DNA of 64,000 bases from Cryptomeria japonica (taxonomy: Eukaryota; Streptophyta; Pinopsida; Cupressales; Cupressaceae). The DNA lies in contig NC_081410.1 in assembly GCF_030272615.1 (NCBI RefSeq), forward strand, positions 126,283,140 to 126,347,139, written 5' to 3'. Both the position numbers and the translations under genes were made by a program. This document shows positions 11,026 through 23,180 of this stretch, in pieces. The notes beneath the pieces are model-generated. The model was not told the DNA's origin. It made no database searches and was given only the letters and a program-made list of their open reading frames with translations. Numbering within the stretch: the stretch's first letter is position 1; each line of letters starts with the position of its first letter.

Positions 11026-14000
11026 TTAATCCGAAGGAATTCCCTTCCTACAGACATACGAATTGCCATCTGCCCCTAAATTGGCTAACTTGTCTGCTAT
11101 AGTATTACCTTCCCTATAAATATGTTTAACTGAAGTTTCCTCAAAGTATTTGATCAAATCCAGGATACTTTTTAATTCTGCTTTCAGTTTCCAGTTTGAC
11201 ACTTCTCTAGTCCTGACTGCATTTATAGTTAAGGTCAAATCACCTTCAATTTCTAGATTTTTAATCTTGAGTGACTTAGCTATGATCAAACCCTCCCTCA
11301 ATGCTGTAAACTCAACCATGTTGTTTGTAGCCTCACCAATGGGTTTATTAATACTAGCTATTAATGCTCCGTTATCTTGGTGAATAGCACACCCTATACC
11401 TGCTACACCAGGGTTCCCGCGGGAAGCACCATCAAAGTTTAGCTTAGCCCAGCCCTTTCGGGGGGGTTCCCATTTTGTTAGCTTCCTATCTATCTCAGCC
11501 TGTCTACCTCCAATCCCAATAAATGGGGGAATTATCAAACCCATCCATTTGGAACGAAGTATCTCATCCCATCTGGTTAAATTAATAGACTTTTCCTGTG
11601 TATGTCTTAGTATATTATTAACTTTTTCCACAATTGTTACCTCGATCTTATTTAGAAGGGATTCTACCCTCAATTTTGATTCTTTAAAGATTCGCCTGTT
11701 TCTCTCCTTCCATATTTCCCATATGAGGATTGTCGGTGCTATTGTCCACACTAAATGATATATATCCTTTGTGTGAGGAGGTTGCCAACTAAGCAGCCAT
11801 TCTGAAATGTCCCTAGGTCTCGGTGTCTGCCAACCTAGGCTTGAGCAAAGCCAGTCCCAACATCTTTGGCTGAAACTACATTCGAGAAGCAGATGATCCG
11901 CATTTTCTTCCTCTGATTCGCATAGAGGGCATCTCGATGGACCTGCGAATCCTAATTTTGAGAACCAATCTGTAGTAAGAATCCTTTTTTGGGAAGCTGC
12001 CCATGAGAAGATTCCTGCTTTGGGGAGACCAATGTTATTCCAGCATAGGCTAATCGGAATATTAGGATTGGTTACAGCTCGTCTAAGTTTTAAAAGTGAA
12101 TATCCTTCTTTGGCTTTATAAATGCCCGATGAACTACCCGCCCATATTATCCGGTCTTTCCCACTATGTAATGAAAAATGCCTATGCCTCAAATTATTCC
12201 AGAGGATATCCTTTTCTGCATTTGTCAAGTTCAGCTCATCAAGGGGTTTCCACTCCCAACCCAAAGCGGGGTCATTGGAGATTAGCTTAATATAATCCTT
12301 GACAAACCTACCCCTGATTGATTTGCAATGTTCTATAACATCTCCGCTTATACCTATTTTATCTAAGGCTGTATAGCCCCCCCAAGAGTTTTCCCAAAAT
12401 AGTGCCTCATAACCTTCCACAATATCCCATGTTAGATAATTACTGATCACCTCCCTACATTCTAGCATAAAATTCCAGACTTTGGATCCCTTGGGTAGTA
12501 TTTCCGTCCTCAGTATACTATCAGGATTGGAGTTAGTAAGATATTTTGCTTTGAGGATTCTTACCCATTTAAGATCAAGTTCCGAATACATTTTCCAGAC
12601 TAACTTTGCCCCCAGAGCCATGTTTTGAACCCCCAAATCTTTGATGCCAACTCCCCCTATACTGATAGGTTGGCTGATTTTATCCCAAGAAATTAGAGCA
12701 AATTTCTTTTTGTCTGAGGTCATATTCCAAAAGAACTTCCTCATCTTTTTTACCATTTCTAGTCTAGCTCCTTTAGGTAATTGCTGGCAAGACATTTGAT
12801 ATATCGGTATAGCCGCCATTACAGCTTTTAATAATGTAATCCTCCCAGCCGAAGAGAGGCATTTGTTCTTCCAAGAATTCAACCTGAAATCCATCTTTTC
12901 TAAGATGCCTTTCTATAATGAATTAATATTGTTACCCTTATGCAACGGAATCCCTAGATATTTACACGGAAGTTTCCCTTTATCAAACCCTAAGATATTA
13001 CAAATATCTGTCTCTATGCTTTGCGATGCGTTGAAGAAGAAGATTTCAGATTTACTCTTGTTTACTTCCTGACCAGAAGCTAATGCATAGATGTCAAGTA
13101 TCCTTTTGAAAGCCATGGCTTCAGTCCTATTCGCATTTCCCATCAGCATTGTGTCATCAGCAAACTGCTGATGGGTGATGGCCTCCAACCCTCTAGTAAT
13201 TTTAATGCCTTTAATAATCTGATTCATTCGAGCACTAGAAATGATTCTCCCAAGGCCCTCTGTCATTATGATAAATAAGAAAGGGGATAAAGGATCTCCT
13301 TGTCTAATCCCTCTAGATATCTGGAAGAAGCCAGCTGGGGAACCATTTATAAGTATTGAAACCCTGGGAGATGAGATGCATTCGAATATTAAGTTAATCC
13401 ATTGTTTAGAAAAACCAAAGGATTCTAAACATTTACACAGAAATCTCCAATCAACTTTATCATATGCCTTCTTAATGTCTAATTTGATCATCATAGCAGC
13501 TGATCGATTCTGTTGTAACGAGTGCATGACTTATTGAGCAATAATAATGCCATCAAAGATAGATCTCCCTGGTACAAATCCGGTCTGTTCTTCTGAAATA
13601 ATGCAAGGGAGGATGCCTTTTAATCTATTAGCTAAAATTTTAGTAAATAGTTTGTAAATTGTGTTGCATAAGGAAATAGGTCGGAAGTCTTCAAAATTTC
13701 TTGATTCCTCCTTCTTTGGAATCAAGGCGATGAAAGTATTGTTGATCTCCCTCAAAATGCTTCCCGAATTTCTAACTGCTTCCAATGCTTCCACAACCTC
13801 CTTGCCAATAATGTGCCAGCATTTTTGAAAAAAGCAAGCAGGAAAGCCATCGGGACCAGGGGCTTTATCAGGGTTAAGTTGCCCCAAGGCTAATTTAACT
13901 TCTGATTCCGTAAATTTGTTGCTGAGCGCTTTGTTTTGGTTTTCAGATATGATCTTAGGAATATTCCTAAGCAAGGTTAAATTGGCGTCTAAAAGGGAAG

Positions 14001-15240
14001 ATTCCGAACTGAACAGGGTTTTAAAATGGTTCATTGCTTCTGTAGCAATGTCCTTTTGATCTTCCAATAGAATACCATTATTACTCATGATCTTGTGAAT
14101 ACTATTAGTGTTCCTCCTGTTTTTTGTACTGTTGTGAAAGAACATAGTATTCCTGTCCCCATTTTGAAGCCAATTCTCTCTTGACTTCTATTTCCAAAAT
14201 ATTTCTTCCTTAGTTAATGTATCCTCATATTTCCCGAGAAGCTCCTTTTCTTTGAGGAAGCTATCCTGGTCCATTCCTAGTCTAAACACTTTTTCATTTA
14301 GGTCTGCGATTTCTTTTTCTAATGAAATTTTGGTTTCAAAAATGTTACCGAATACTTCACTATTCCATTTCAATAGCTTGCTCTTGATATGTTTTAGTTT
14401 ATTTACTAGGCAAAACATCTTTGATCCCTGAAAATTTACCTCTGACCACCACCTGGAGACGAGATCATAGAAATCCAGATTTTGCATCCACATTTTTTCA
14501 AACTTAAAAGGGCAACACCTTGGTGTTACTTCACCCTCAATGTTGAGGATGACAGGATAATGGTCAGATCCTGATGATGGGAGTAACGAAGCTGAGAGAT
14601 TAACAGCTAGATCACTCAAGTTCCCCCTAAATAGGAATCTATCTAATCTCTCTGCGATTTGTGTAAAGCCTGATCTTTTATTGTACCAGGTATACACTCC
14701 ATTACTAGTTTCTATATCTACCAGATTGTCATGAGCAACCCACTCTCTAAAATCTTTTAAGGACTGCGGTTCCCTACGAATACCACCCTTTTTTTCCGAT
14801 AAATTTAGGATAGCATTGAAGTCCCCTCCTAGAATAACAGGGGAAGAGGTGTCTAGCCCCATCATAAACGAGATTTCAGACCAAACTCTACGCTTTCCTG
14901 CATCTGGGATCGGGCCATAAATGTTTATTAGAGTAAATGTGAGATTGCTGTGTTTGTTAGTTACCTTTCCCAATAGCCAGTTTCTGTTTCCTGCTATTGG
15001 ACAAAATAATGTGCTACGCGGATTCCAAATGATTCCTAAACCACCAGAAGCTCCCCTGGCTTCCACAAATTCACAGCTAAGAAGACCTAATTTCCTTTTA
15101 AAAGCCTCAGCTTCTACCTGGGCTAGTTTAGTCTCTTGTATGAGAACGATGTCATGTTTCCACTTTATGATGTTGCGTCTAATTAGACGCTGTTTGTTAG
15201 GGGCATTCATGCCCCTAACATTCCATGATGAGATTTTCAT
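11026..15240 (-). pseudogene. LINE ORF2: endonuclease, reverse transcriptase, RNase H
   Basis: The frame spans about 1,404 codons without a frameshift. The N-terminal 230 residues are an APE-type endonuclease with 'MKISSWNVRG', 'IQETKL', 'LGGDFNAIL' and 'SGSDHYPVIL', so all main catalytic motifs are visible. Reverse transcriptase follows with 'DKAPGPDGFPACFF', 'FRPISLCNTIYKL', 'IKLDIKKAYDKVDW', 'GIRQGDPLSPFLF' and the catalytic 'FADD'. Next come a zf-RVT block ('CPLCESEEENADHLLLEC') and a C-terminal RNase H ('LNFDGASRGNPG', 'IEGDLTL', 'HIYREGNTIADKLANLG'). In-frame stops at 14188-14190, 13531-13533 and 12913-12915 are consistent with single-base changes, so this copy cannot make a whole protein. 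The family nicks target DNA and copies its own RNA into it. The start overlaps the end of ORF1 by four bases. Confidence 0.95.
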
Positions 15241-16961
15241 TGGACCGTGGGAAGGCCCTTCCCCTTCCCAGCATCAAAAAAGGCTGTTAATTTGCCTTGG
15301 TCCTTTGCGTTTCCATCCTGCATTCTCAATTCGCTCAATGATTTTCTGCCTCTACTTTTAGCTTCTTTAGCGCAGTTAGGAAATTTTTTTCCGTCATAGA
15401 TATTTGTTATTCCTAAGGTTTGCTGGGAAACTTTCACTTCCTCTCCATCATCCTCTCCCAGCTGGGGCTGAGCTACTGTGTATTCATTATCAGGGAGAGG
15501 TATGATATTTCCTACCCTATTCTCATTATCTTCCTCATCCATAGAAGCCATGAGCTCTTGAATTAGATACCTCTTCTCGGCTTCCTCTTCAGGAGAAAGA
15601 TTTTCAATTTCTTTATTATTGAAAACCTCTAATACTGCAGCCATTCTAGAAGAAATTTCTTCTTGGTCTACCTCATTTTCTTGTCCCATGTTATCGACTG
15701 TCTTTGTTTCAGATGGTATTCTCAATGAATCCACCGAATTGGAGATTCTTTTTGACATCTCCACAAGGGCTTCTTCTTTTATAGAATTAGCCTCGTCTAT
15801 TATTTTATCAAGATCTCTGATATTACTAGTATTATTGTGTTTATTTTCATCTGCGTTAGCCACAAGAGGGCAATTAGCATGTACAGGGGTTGAATTCAAT
15901 ATGATGTTATCATAATGTGCTGAAAGAGGGTTTTCCTTTTGATCGACACTTTTAACCAGTTCTGGGCATGATTTCAACCATATATCAGTTTCATTTATGT
16001 CCCCATTGTAGAAGGTGGGATGAATGCTCCACTCCCCCCTGTTTGAAACTAACATGGTGGGTTCTAAGTCCGGAGAATTGATGGCTGATTCTACTAAGAT
16101 TTTGATGTTCATATTTAAAACCTCTCTATCTAATCCTTCACAGCCCAGAAAAGACCCAAAATGTTCCCCTATGCATTCTAAGATTTTGACATTTTTATAT
16201 TCGACTGGTAATGCGCCCAGATTAATCCATCTTGGGCATTTATTTAAAATCTGAGAGTATGGGTCAAAATTCGGCATCCATTCACAGCGAAAAAAACCAT
16301 ATCCTTTATATAATTTTAACTTACCATAGAGAATGCCATTCCTTATATTTTGGTTATCACACAGAATTGAGAGAAAATTATTTTCCAGGAGAGTAATACT
16401 TACCTGTCCCGGGTATAGGGCAAACCACCAATCGATAATCTTTTTTATATCTTCTCCAAATCCTATCCATTTTGCTAAAACCCCAAACTGGCTATATATA
16501 TTCCATTGGGGATCCATCAAATTTGCCGGGATGTTACATATTCGCCTCTGCCTTATTTTAGGTTTTGGCTTAAAAACTCTAATTTTCTTGAGCGGCACCA
16601 GATTAGCACCAGATGTCGGAGTTTGATTTGTGGCTATGCATTTGGGCTTTTCGAAGTTTAATGAAACATCTCTTCGTTTGCCCATCTTCCTCATGACTTT
16701 TTTTGAGTGATATACCTGCCATTTTTCGACGGAGGGTTGCGACATAGCTTCGGCTTTACTTGCCCTAATTTCTACATTTTTCCCAAATATGCCCGCTCCG
16801 AAATCCGAATCCCACCTTGCGTTTAATGTCGATTTATCTCTTGCAGGTTTTTTCATGCATGGCAGACTGAACACAGTGATACTCCTCGGGCAAGTGGCGA
16901 ACACCTGTCTGCACCCCCCCGACGGAAAACATGGAAAATTCGCAGAATTATTATTTCGCAT
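15237..16961 (-). CDS. LINE ORF1 protein (DUF4283-type), 574 aa, intact
   Basis: The frame is open over 574 codons. Residues of about 150-270 match the DUF4283 pattern of plant LINE ORF1 proteins, with 'FFRCEWMPNFDPYSQ' and 'PRWINLGALPVEY' as the core. The N-terminal 140 residues are basic ('KKIRVFKPKPKIRQRR'), as expected for RNA binding. The C-terminal third is acidic and low in complexity. No CCHC zinc knuckle, common after DUF4283 in this family, was found. An alternative start is Met36 near 16856. The stop lies in an ATGA whose ATG is the ORF2 start, so reinitiation could link the two. The protein is expected to coat LINE RNA in the transport particle. Confidence 0.85.
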   Translation of the reverse strand: MRNNNSANFPCFPSGGCRQVFATCPRSITVFSLPCMKKPARDKSTLNARWDSDFGAGIFGKNVEIRASKAEAMSQPSVEKWQVYHSKKVMRKMGKRRDVSLNFEKPKCIATNQTPTSGANLVPLKKIRVFKPKPKIRQRRICNIPANLMDPQWNIYSQFGVLAKWIGFGEDIKKIIDWWFALYPGQVSITLLENNFLSILCDNQNIRNGILYGKLKLYKGYGFFRCEWMPNFDPYSQILNKCPRWINLGALPVEYKNVKILECIGEHFGSFLGCEGLDREVLNMNIKILVESAINSPDLEPTMLVSNRGEWSIHPTFYNGDINETDIWLKSCPELVKSVDQKENPLSAHYDNIILNSTPVHANCPLVANADENKHNNTSNIRDLDKIIDEANSIKEEALVEMSKRISNSVDSLRIPSETKTVDNMGQENEVDQEEISSRMAAVLEVFNNKEIENLSPEEEAEKRYLIQELMASMDEEDNENRVGNIIPLPDNEYTVAQPQLGEDDGEEVKVSQQTLGITNIYDGKKFPNCAKEAKSRGRKSLSELRMQDGNAKDQGKLTAFFDAGKGKGLPTVQ

Positions 16962-17032
16962 ATTTCGCAGAGCTCAATTTTTCTTGCATTTGTAATTAAT
17001 GCCCGGTTGAATTTGAATATTCATTAAAAATA

Positions 17033-18398
17033 ATATTTGCTATACATTTTAATTATGAAATGATAATGATTTTTTAAATATCTTTATTTTTTATGTGATG
17101 TTTATTTTGAAAATATTGATGTTTATAATTAATATTTAAATTTTAATATGTAAATAACTGTCAAATATAAGATAAAAAGTAAGATTTTTTTAAATTTTTT
17201 TAATTTTTAATTTATTTATTAAAATTAGCACACTCACAAGACCATCCTTTTCTTCCATAAGACATCTTGACATTAATTCCATTTTAGATATCTGCAGTGT
17301 ACTACTATTAAATAACTATACACCTATTAAAAAAATCTATAGACTAAATATTTCTGAAAAATAAATTTAACAAACCTCCTATAAGAGGTTTAGATACTTT
17401 CAATTATATTAGTTTTTAATTAAATTATTTCGATCCATCATAGACCTTTGAAAAACATTTTCTGTTAATAAATAAAAATAATAAACAAGTTAAAGATTAC
17501 TTCATTTGATGGCGAATATTGCAAACAAACATAAGAAACAACTTAGCTTCGCATTGCAGTTAGTACATACAAAAATTGTTTGTCCCTCTCTACACTGCAG
17601 TATCCCATGGAAAGGTAACTATATAATTACAAAATAAATAATCCATCAATTATAACTGAATTGATTAATCGCAGGCGAGAAATTACTAGATTTCGTTTAC
17701 GTAAACCCATAGAGCCATTCAGCGATCAATTTGGGACACAGATCAGGTACAAATTCTCAAAATTCTAAACAGTTTGTTATTTCAGTGTAAGACGTTTGCA
17801 GTTTAGAAATCAACCACCTGATTGCAAAATTGCCATGGATGAAAAAAGTACAGCAAACTAGGGTTTAAATTACAGCATGATTAAAAACCATCATTCCCCG
17901 GCTATTCTAGGGTTTGATTATGGCCTGGATTTAAGCATGACAGAATATTTTTCATTAATGGGTATTTGAAGGTCCAAGGAGTTTAATGCGAGACTGCTGT
18001 ATTTTTGTTTTCAGAGTTTGTATGATTTGTTGTTGGGGTATTTAGGGCAGGGCCGAAGATGATGGAAACTATGATTTAGTGCTAATTGAAGGGGTTATCA
18101 CAAGCCATTATTTGGATATTCAGAGTCTAAGGGTTATCATGAGAAAAACTGTTTTATTGTTGTTAGTGTTTTTAGGGTTTCTGAGAAAATAATTGTGAAG
18201 TGAGGTGTTCAGAGCGCAGCCTAAGACTAGGAGGCTTCTGATTTAATCATAACGAAGTTTCTATTATAAGATTTGCTGGGTATTCAAAATTCCAGGTGTT
18301 TTCATGAGAGAAGACCATTGTTTTGTTTTTCTGAATTCCGATTTTCAAGAGCTTTTGGGAATATAATTGGGATTTGGGGTTGTAGGGTAGGGCCAAAT
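17033..18398 (+). other. upstream region of the rhomboid gene, 5' UTR and promoter not resolved
   Basis: The stretch is AT-rich. 17033-17500 shows nothing beyond AT-rich sequence. 17500-18398 is less biased and may hold the 5' untranslated exon or exons of the rhomboid gene; a pyrimidine-rich 'TTTTGTTTTCAG' near 18003-18014 could be a splice acceptor. No TATA box can be singled out. Confidence 0.35.
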
Positions 18399-19214
18399 AT
18401 GGGGAGGCCCTTGATTTATCAGATTCTTGATAAGCCAGCCACAAGCTGCATAATTGGCTTGTGCAGTGCAATATGGTTTTATATACAGAAGAAAAGTCTT
18501 GGGTATGGAGACGTGGGGCTTAATTATGAGGCTGCTATGGAGGGTCAGCATTGGAGGTTTATAACTTCGGCATTTTCACATATAAGTGTTATTCATCTGG
18601 TTTTCAATATGAGTGCCCTGTGGAGCCTAGGTGTTGTGGAGAGCCTGGGGCACATGGGTTTGGGGGTTCAGTTTTATCTTCAGTATACATTAGTTTTGGT
18701 TGTGTTGTCTGGATTGTTGGTCATAGGGACATATCATGTTTTAATTCAGAGATTCAAGATTGATTATTTCCGAAGAGTCACGGCAGTTGGGTATTCTTGT
18801 GTGGTGTTTGGGTGGATGACCATTCTTGCAGTTAAGCAACCCTCTTCCAAGTTGGATCTTTTTGGGGTACTTTCGTTGCCTATTAGCTTCGCACCATTTG
18901 AATCTCTGGTCTTTACATCTATAATAGTACCACAAGCAAGCTTTCTTGGGCACTTGTCGGGGATCATTGTTGGTTATGCTATTGCTTGGGGTTTGATTCA
19001 AGGCATGAATAATTACTGGGCAATTTCTATGCTTGGGTGGATTGTCATTGCTTTCATTTACAGCTTGAAACGGAGTGGTATGATTGATCTACCTTTTATT
19101 GAAATAGAACCTGTGATGGATGCTTCATTGCCTACTGTTGGTTTCTTTACACCCAGCAATGTAAGAGGGTTAGAGGGGAATGTTCTGCCCACAAGGGGAT
19201 CTGAACTTGTATGA
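18399..19214 (+). CDS. RBL13: RHOMBOID-like protein 13 homologue (intramembrane serine protease family), 271 aa
   Basis: The product is a polytopic membrane protein of the rhomboid family, which cleaves other proteins inside the membrane. The start at MGRPLIYQ was chosen because, from memory, plant RBL13 proteins begin this way and are close to 270 residues. The same frame stays open 42 codons upstream, to 18273. Visible signatures are the L1-loop WR pair (52-53), the '[11 protein letters not shown]' motif (60-70), a GxSx catalytic serine in 'GYSC' (Ser133) and a catalytic His in 'GHLSG' (His185). About six hydrophobic segments are present, so it appears catalytically complete. The C-terminal 40 residues look soluble. 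The coding region is one exon with no break, flanked by transposons on both sides. Substrate and organelle cannot be read from the sequence. A retrocopy is possible but there is no sign of decay. Confidence 0.9.
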   Translation: MGRPLIYQILDKPATSCIIGLCSAIWFYIQKKSLGYGDVGLNYEAAMEGQHWRFITSAFSHISVIHLVFNMSALWSLGVVESLGHMGLGVQFYLQYTLVLVVLSGLLVIGTYHVLIQRFKIDYFRRVTAVGYSCVVFGWMTILAVKQPSSKLDLFGVLSLPISFAPFESLVFTSIIVPQASFLGHLSGIIVGYAIAWGLIQGMNNYWAISMLGWIVIAFIYSLKRSGMIDLPFIEIEPVMDASLPTVGFFTPSNVRGLEGNVLPTRGSELV

Positions 19215-21377
19215 ATAACATGCTTAGATGGGTGTGGTACACAATGTTTTCTTAGTGAATTTCCATTGTATTGCACTCCAATGGGCACTCATGTGACAGG
19301 TTCATTATTTGTAATTTGGAATTCTTACTTTATGAAGAACCAGGATTGGGCCAAGTATCTAACTTATACGCGTTTTAAGCATGTCATTAGGCCAATATAT
19401 CTGGTGCCTATTGCAATGGGTAAGGTAAATATTTATTGTAAAATTGTATCTGATATTTTTGCTTCATCATTGATGGGGAAGAAATTGGCTAGAAATTTAT
19501 ATGTTTGGAAATTAAATGGTTCATGTCAGCAGGGGTTTTCCTAGTCATGCCTTGCACAAAAAGACATCAAGATTGTTTTACAAATTCAATCTCTGCAGCA
19601 ACCAATAAATATTGGAACTGTGAATTTGAGATGCTAACATTGGTAAGATATTGTCATCCATCAGTTGCAGCTGTCATTTTTCCTTGGCAATCTGACCGCC
19701 ACATTGCCTGTCAAACTTTCTTAATTCGTTTGTGGTTTGTGTTGAATATTATATTTTTTATGTTGTGCATGCTTTTTATCAGATTAATAAGTAATTGGGA
19801 ATGGTAAAAAATGTATGTATTTAGGTACAAATGTGGAAAAAATTCTGCATAAGGGATATATTTTTTTAAGCTTTTTAAATTGGTTAGATGTTTCATGAAT
19901 GATGATTATGGAGGTAATTTGGTCATACAGACTCTGATACTTTAAAAAATTCTTTATTCTTTAACTTTTGTTGTATATAAAATTGTGGTACTTATTTGAT
20001 ATTATACTCTTCGAGCAGAGTTCAATTGATGATTATCATTAGAAAACGTATGTACTCTTTCTTATGCATATCTTAATAGATTTGCAAGTTTTCGCATAAA
20101 AAAAATTAGTAAACTTTGGGGAATGTTTTAATCATTTTCAGTGTACAATACATCTCCTTCTTCAGAACCTGAAGATTAAAGAGGATTAAATCTGATATAA
20201 ATATAGTTTAAACTTTATATAATATATTGTAGACCTTTGATTTGTCGTTGTTACCTGCAGTGGCATTGCTACTTTTCGCAATTGAACCTTGTGATTTGCC
20301 TCTCTGTTTGATTAACCTAATTGTCTGCAGCATCCATGGCCAGTGCAAGGAGGCAAATCATGTATGAGGTACATGATGGAATTTTTTCATGGTTTTCTTG
20401 CTTGATGGATGCACCTCAATATGCCAACTTATATTAATGCTATAATTTTGATGCGTAATCAGCTTGGTTATACCAACGAACAATTCACCAAGATCCATTC
20501 TAACCATGTATGGCTGAGATCATATGTACTAATATACCAGTTCTATGTCTTCTGCTTGTCAAATTAGATTTAGCATAAAAAATCACCAAGGAATAAACAT
20601 GAACATGAACATAAAACAAGTATAAGTTACAGTATACACCTCACAATGAGCATAAGTTTACCTTGGTGAAACTAGTGCAGATGGGGTTTCATTCTTTTGA
20701 AGTGACCAATTTCAAGAATAACAGCCTTATCTTAACTATGGAGCATCATAAGACCATCATGAGATGACAACACACTCCTACAATCACCTTCACACTTGCC
20801 TTGCAATGAATTGACTATTTACATGGAGAGTTATCTACACTAAGTACACTTTGTTGCAATCTTATGGTTAATTCTATGTGCCTTGGCCAACTTCAATGCA
20901 TACTTACTTATGCTTACTAAGGGATAATAAAGTGATGGAAGTGCCCATTGGGCAATGGTAGGATCCTTTATTGATTTACTTACTATCTAGGTAGTTCATT
21001 TTGCCCATTGTTGTGTTTGGGTGAGTTTGGCACATTAGTAGATGCCTAACTCGATATAATTTGATGAGGTAGCTTTCGATTGGTTGTCTCATGGTCCTTA
21101 TTATTGCAAAATGATGAATTGGTCAGAGTCATATTTGTAGATTTTTCCATAGTTCTATAGGATGTATCCATGGGGTTCCAACTGATGATCTTGGGACAAG
21201 GATGAAATACCCCCTTCCATTTTTTTGGGAAAAATCCAAGGATGCCCTTGGATGTTCTTAACTTCTTGTTACATTGGGACTTCTTTGTCAGATGGTAACA
21301 TCCCTATAACTTTCCTATTGTATTGGGAGTTTATTGTTAGATGAGAGCATTCTTGGGGACATCTTTGAAATGTCATG
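19215..21377. other. 3' flank of the rhomboid gene, no further gene recognised
   Basis: The first few hundred bases probably hold the 3' UTR. Further on, AT-rich sequence has only short open frames. No terminal repeats, RNA gene or coding homology was found up to the Copia target site. Confidence 0.5.
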
Positions 21378-21382
21378 GGATG

Positions 21383-22233
21383 TGTTGATGATAGAATAGC
21401 TATGGTCGGACTCCATTAGGGCCAATAGAGACAACGTAATTGTCTAATTGGCCTATCAGCCTTAAACAATTACGTATGCCGACTATTAATGAAAACGCTA
21501 TTAAATGTTCATATGTGAGGTTTAATAAATATGCAATTAGTTAATGATTACTATGGATTTTACATAACCGATTCTATTGTTATCGGGTTGGTTAATATCG
21601 GTTATGCTGTGTTTGTTATTGGTTGCATATAACCAATGGTATTTGAATCGGTTTGGTTTATCATCGGGTAATACCATATAATCGATTTGTTTTATTATCC
21701 GTTCTACATAACCGATTGTTTTTGTAAATCTGTTTGTTTATAAAATCAATCATATGTGTGAATCGGTTTGTAACCGCTGATGGAGAGCCATCGGGTGTGA
21801 TAGTATAGAGTCACGACTTTATGTAGAACTCTCGATGTTTGTATATTAGTAGTCTGCGTTTTCCTTGGCGGGATGATAACAGCGAAAAAAATAAGAAATC
21901 AATATACAGCAGTTGGTGATCACATAGTTCGTGGCATATAGAAATAGGTAACAGTTCGTAATTATCTTCAACAGGAAGAAAGTCAATAACCTACAGCAAT
22001 CGATGATCAGTAAGATTGAATTACACACATACACTGCAGATCGGATTACATATATGTTGGATTACCTACAACCTGTGGCACTCAGCAATTCATGATATTC
22101 ACTCACAGTGAATTCAACATATATTCTGCAGATTAAATTTGTAACTTTCATAGTTCAAATTAATATCAGACTGAGATTAAGTTCAAATAAAATTTAAAAT
22201 TACCTTCTATTCAAATCTGATCGAAACTCAACA
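21383..22233 (+). repeat. 5' LTR of the 21.4-kb Copia fossil
   Basis: The LTR is 851 bp, starting TGTTGATGATAG and ending AACTCAACA. The first 450 bp repeat short 'ATAACCGAT' / 'ATCGGTTT' words many times, as an enhancer-like U3 might. Confidence 0.95.
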
Positions 22234-22246
22234 TGGTATCAGAGCA
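22234..22246 (+). other. primer binding site, tRNA-Met
   Basis: TGGTATCAGAGCA directly abuts the LTR end. This is the standard plant primer site complementary to the 3' end of initiator tRNA-Met. Confidence 0.9.
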
Positions 22247-22329
22247 GGTTTAAGGAAAGATCAGATCAGATTTATAAGAGCAAGGTTACCCTCCATTATT
22301 GTTTTCGACTACTTCTACCAAATGTCAAG

Positions 22330-23180
22330 ATGGTGAATGGAATTAGAGTTGAAGACAGACTTGAGGGAGCATCAAACTTCGTATCTTGGAAGTTTAGAAT
22401 CATGCTTGCTTTGGGGGAAAACGAATTAGATGAATTCGTGAAGGATATGGTACTAGAACCAAAAGAAGAGGATGAGAAGCTTCAATAGAAGAGAAAGAAC
22501 AACAAAGCAATGAAAATGCTGGTTGACTCCGTGAAAGATCACATTGTGCCAATCATCTCCAAGATGACGAAGGTATGTGACATGTTCAAAACATTAGAGG
22601 AGATGTATGAGATCAACAACACAAGTTGAGCGCTCGCACCGAAACAACAACTTCACCACATCAAGATGACGAATGGAGAATCCATCATGTCTTTCTTCAT
22701 GAGGATAATCAAATTGAGTGATCAACTCTCTACCATCAGACACATTGTAGATAGCAAAGAATTAACCATGTTGGCTCTAAATGGTCTTCCTTCATCATGG
22801 GAGTCATTTATTCAAGGGATAAGTGCAAGATCAAACTTCCCTAAGTTTGATCGATTGAAGACAGATTGCATTCAAGAAGAGTCAAGATTGGCTACAAGAG
22901 GCATTTGCCAAAGCTCCACAAATGGAGATATTCATGCTCTTGCATTGCACTCCTCAAAGAAGAAAGGTAAGAAAGGACATTTCAAAAGGAAGAAAGATAA
23001 GGACTCCAATAATGCTCCTACATTCAAAAGAAGGAAAGATATTTCAGAAATCCAATGCTTTAGATGTGACAAATATGGTCACTACGCAATGAAATGTCCA
23101 ACCAGGGCTATGCCTCAAGTTTCCATTGGGGATGTTGGTGAGACTCTTGCACAAAAGGATTCAAATGGATTCATATTTTG
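22330..23180 (+). pseudogene. gag region of the Copia fossil
   Basis: The region encodes a Copia-type gag (UBN2 family) with 'VEDRLEGASNFVSWKFRI' near its start, 'LNGLPSSWESFIQGI' in the middle and a CCHC zinc knuckle 'CFRCDKYGHYAMKC' near the end. It is clearly related to the gag of the Copia element at 33236-39056 ('VEDRLAGALNFTSWKVRV', 'LNGLPDSWDSFIQSI') but is a different family. The region is not intact. In a live element gag forms the particle around the RNA. Confidence 0.85.

Larger units (their letters stand above)
9132..17020 (-). mobile_element. near-full-length L1-type LINE with ORF1 and ORF2
   Basis: The element reads ORF1 (16961-15237), ORF2 (15240-11026) and a long 3' region to an A-rich tail, seen as 'TATTTTTTGATCG' near 9139 on the plus strand. 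An identical 12-bp flank, TCATTAAAAATA, occurs at 9120-9131 and 17021-17032 and fits a TSD. If so, the element is about 7.9 kb with a 5' UTR of about 60 bp and a 3' region of about 1.9 kb full of microsatellites. The repeats are AT-rich, so chance agreement is possible. The 3' limit could instead lie nearer 10.5-11 kb, with 9.1-10.5 kb belonging to an older insertion. ORF1 is open and ORF2 has three in-frame stops and no frameshift, so the copy is fairly young. Confidence 0.75.

Noticed and set aside
18273-18398. N-terminal extension of the rhomboid protein from the upstream ATG
   Set aside because: The extra 42 residues lack similarity to RBL13 proteins as I recall them; MGRP is the conserved start. 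It cannot be fully excluded as a targeting sequence.
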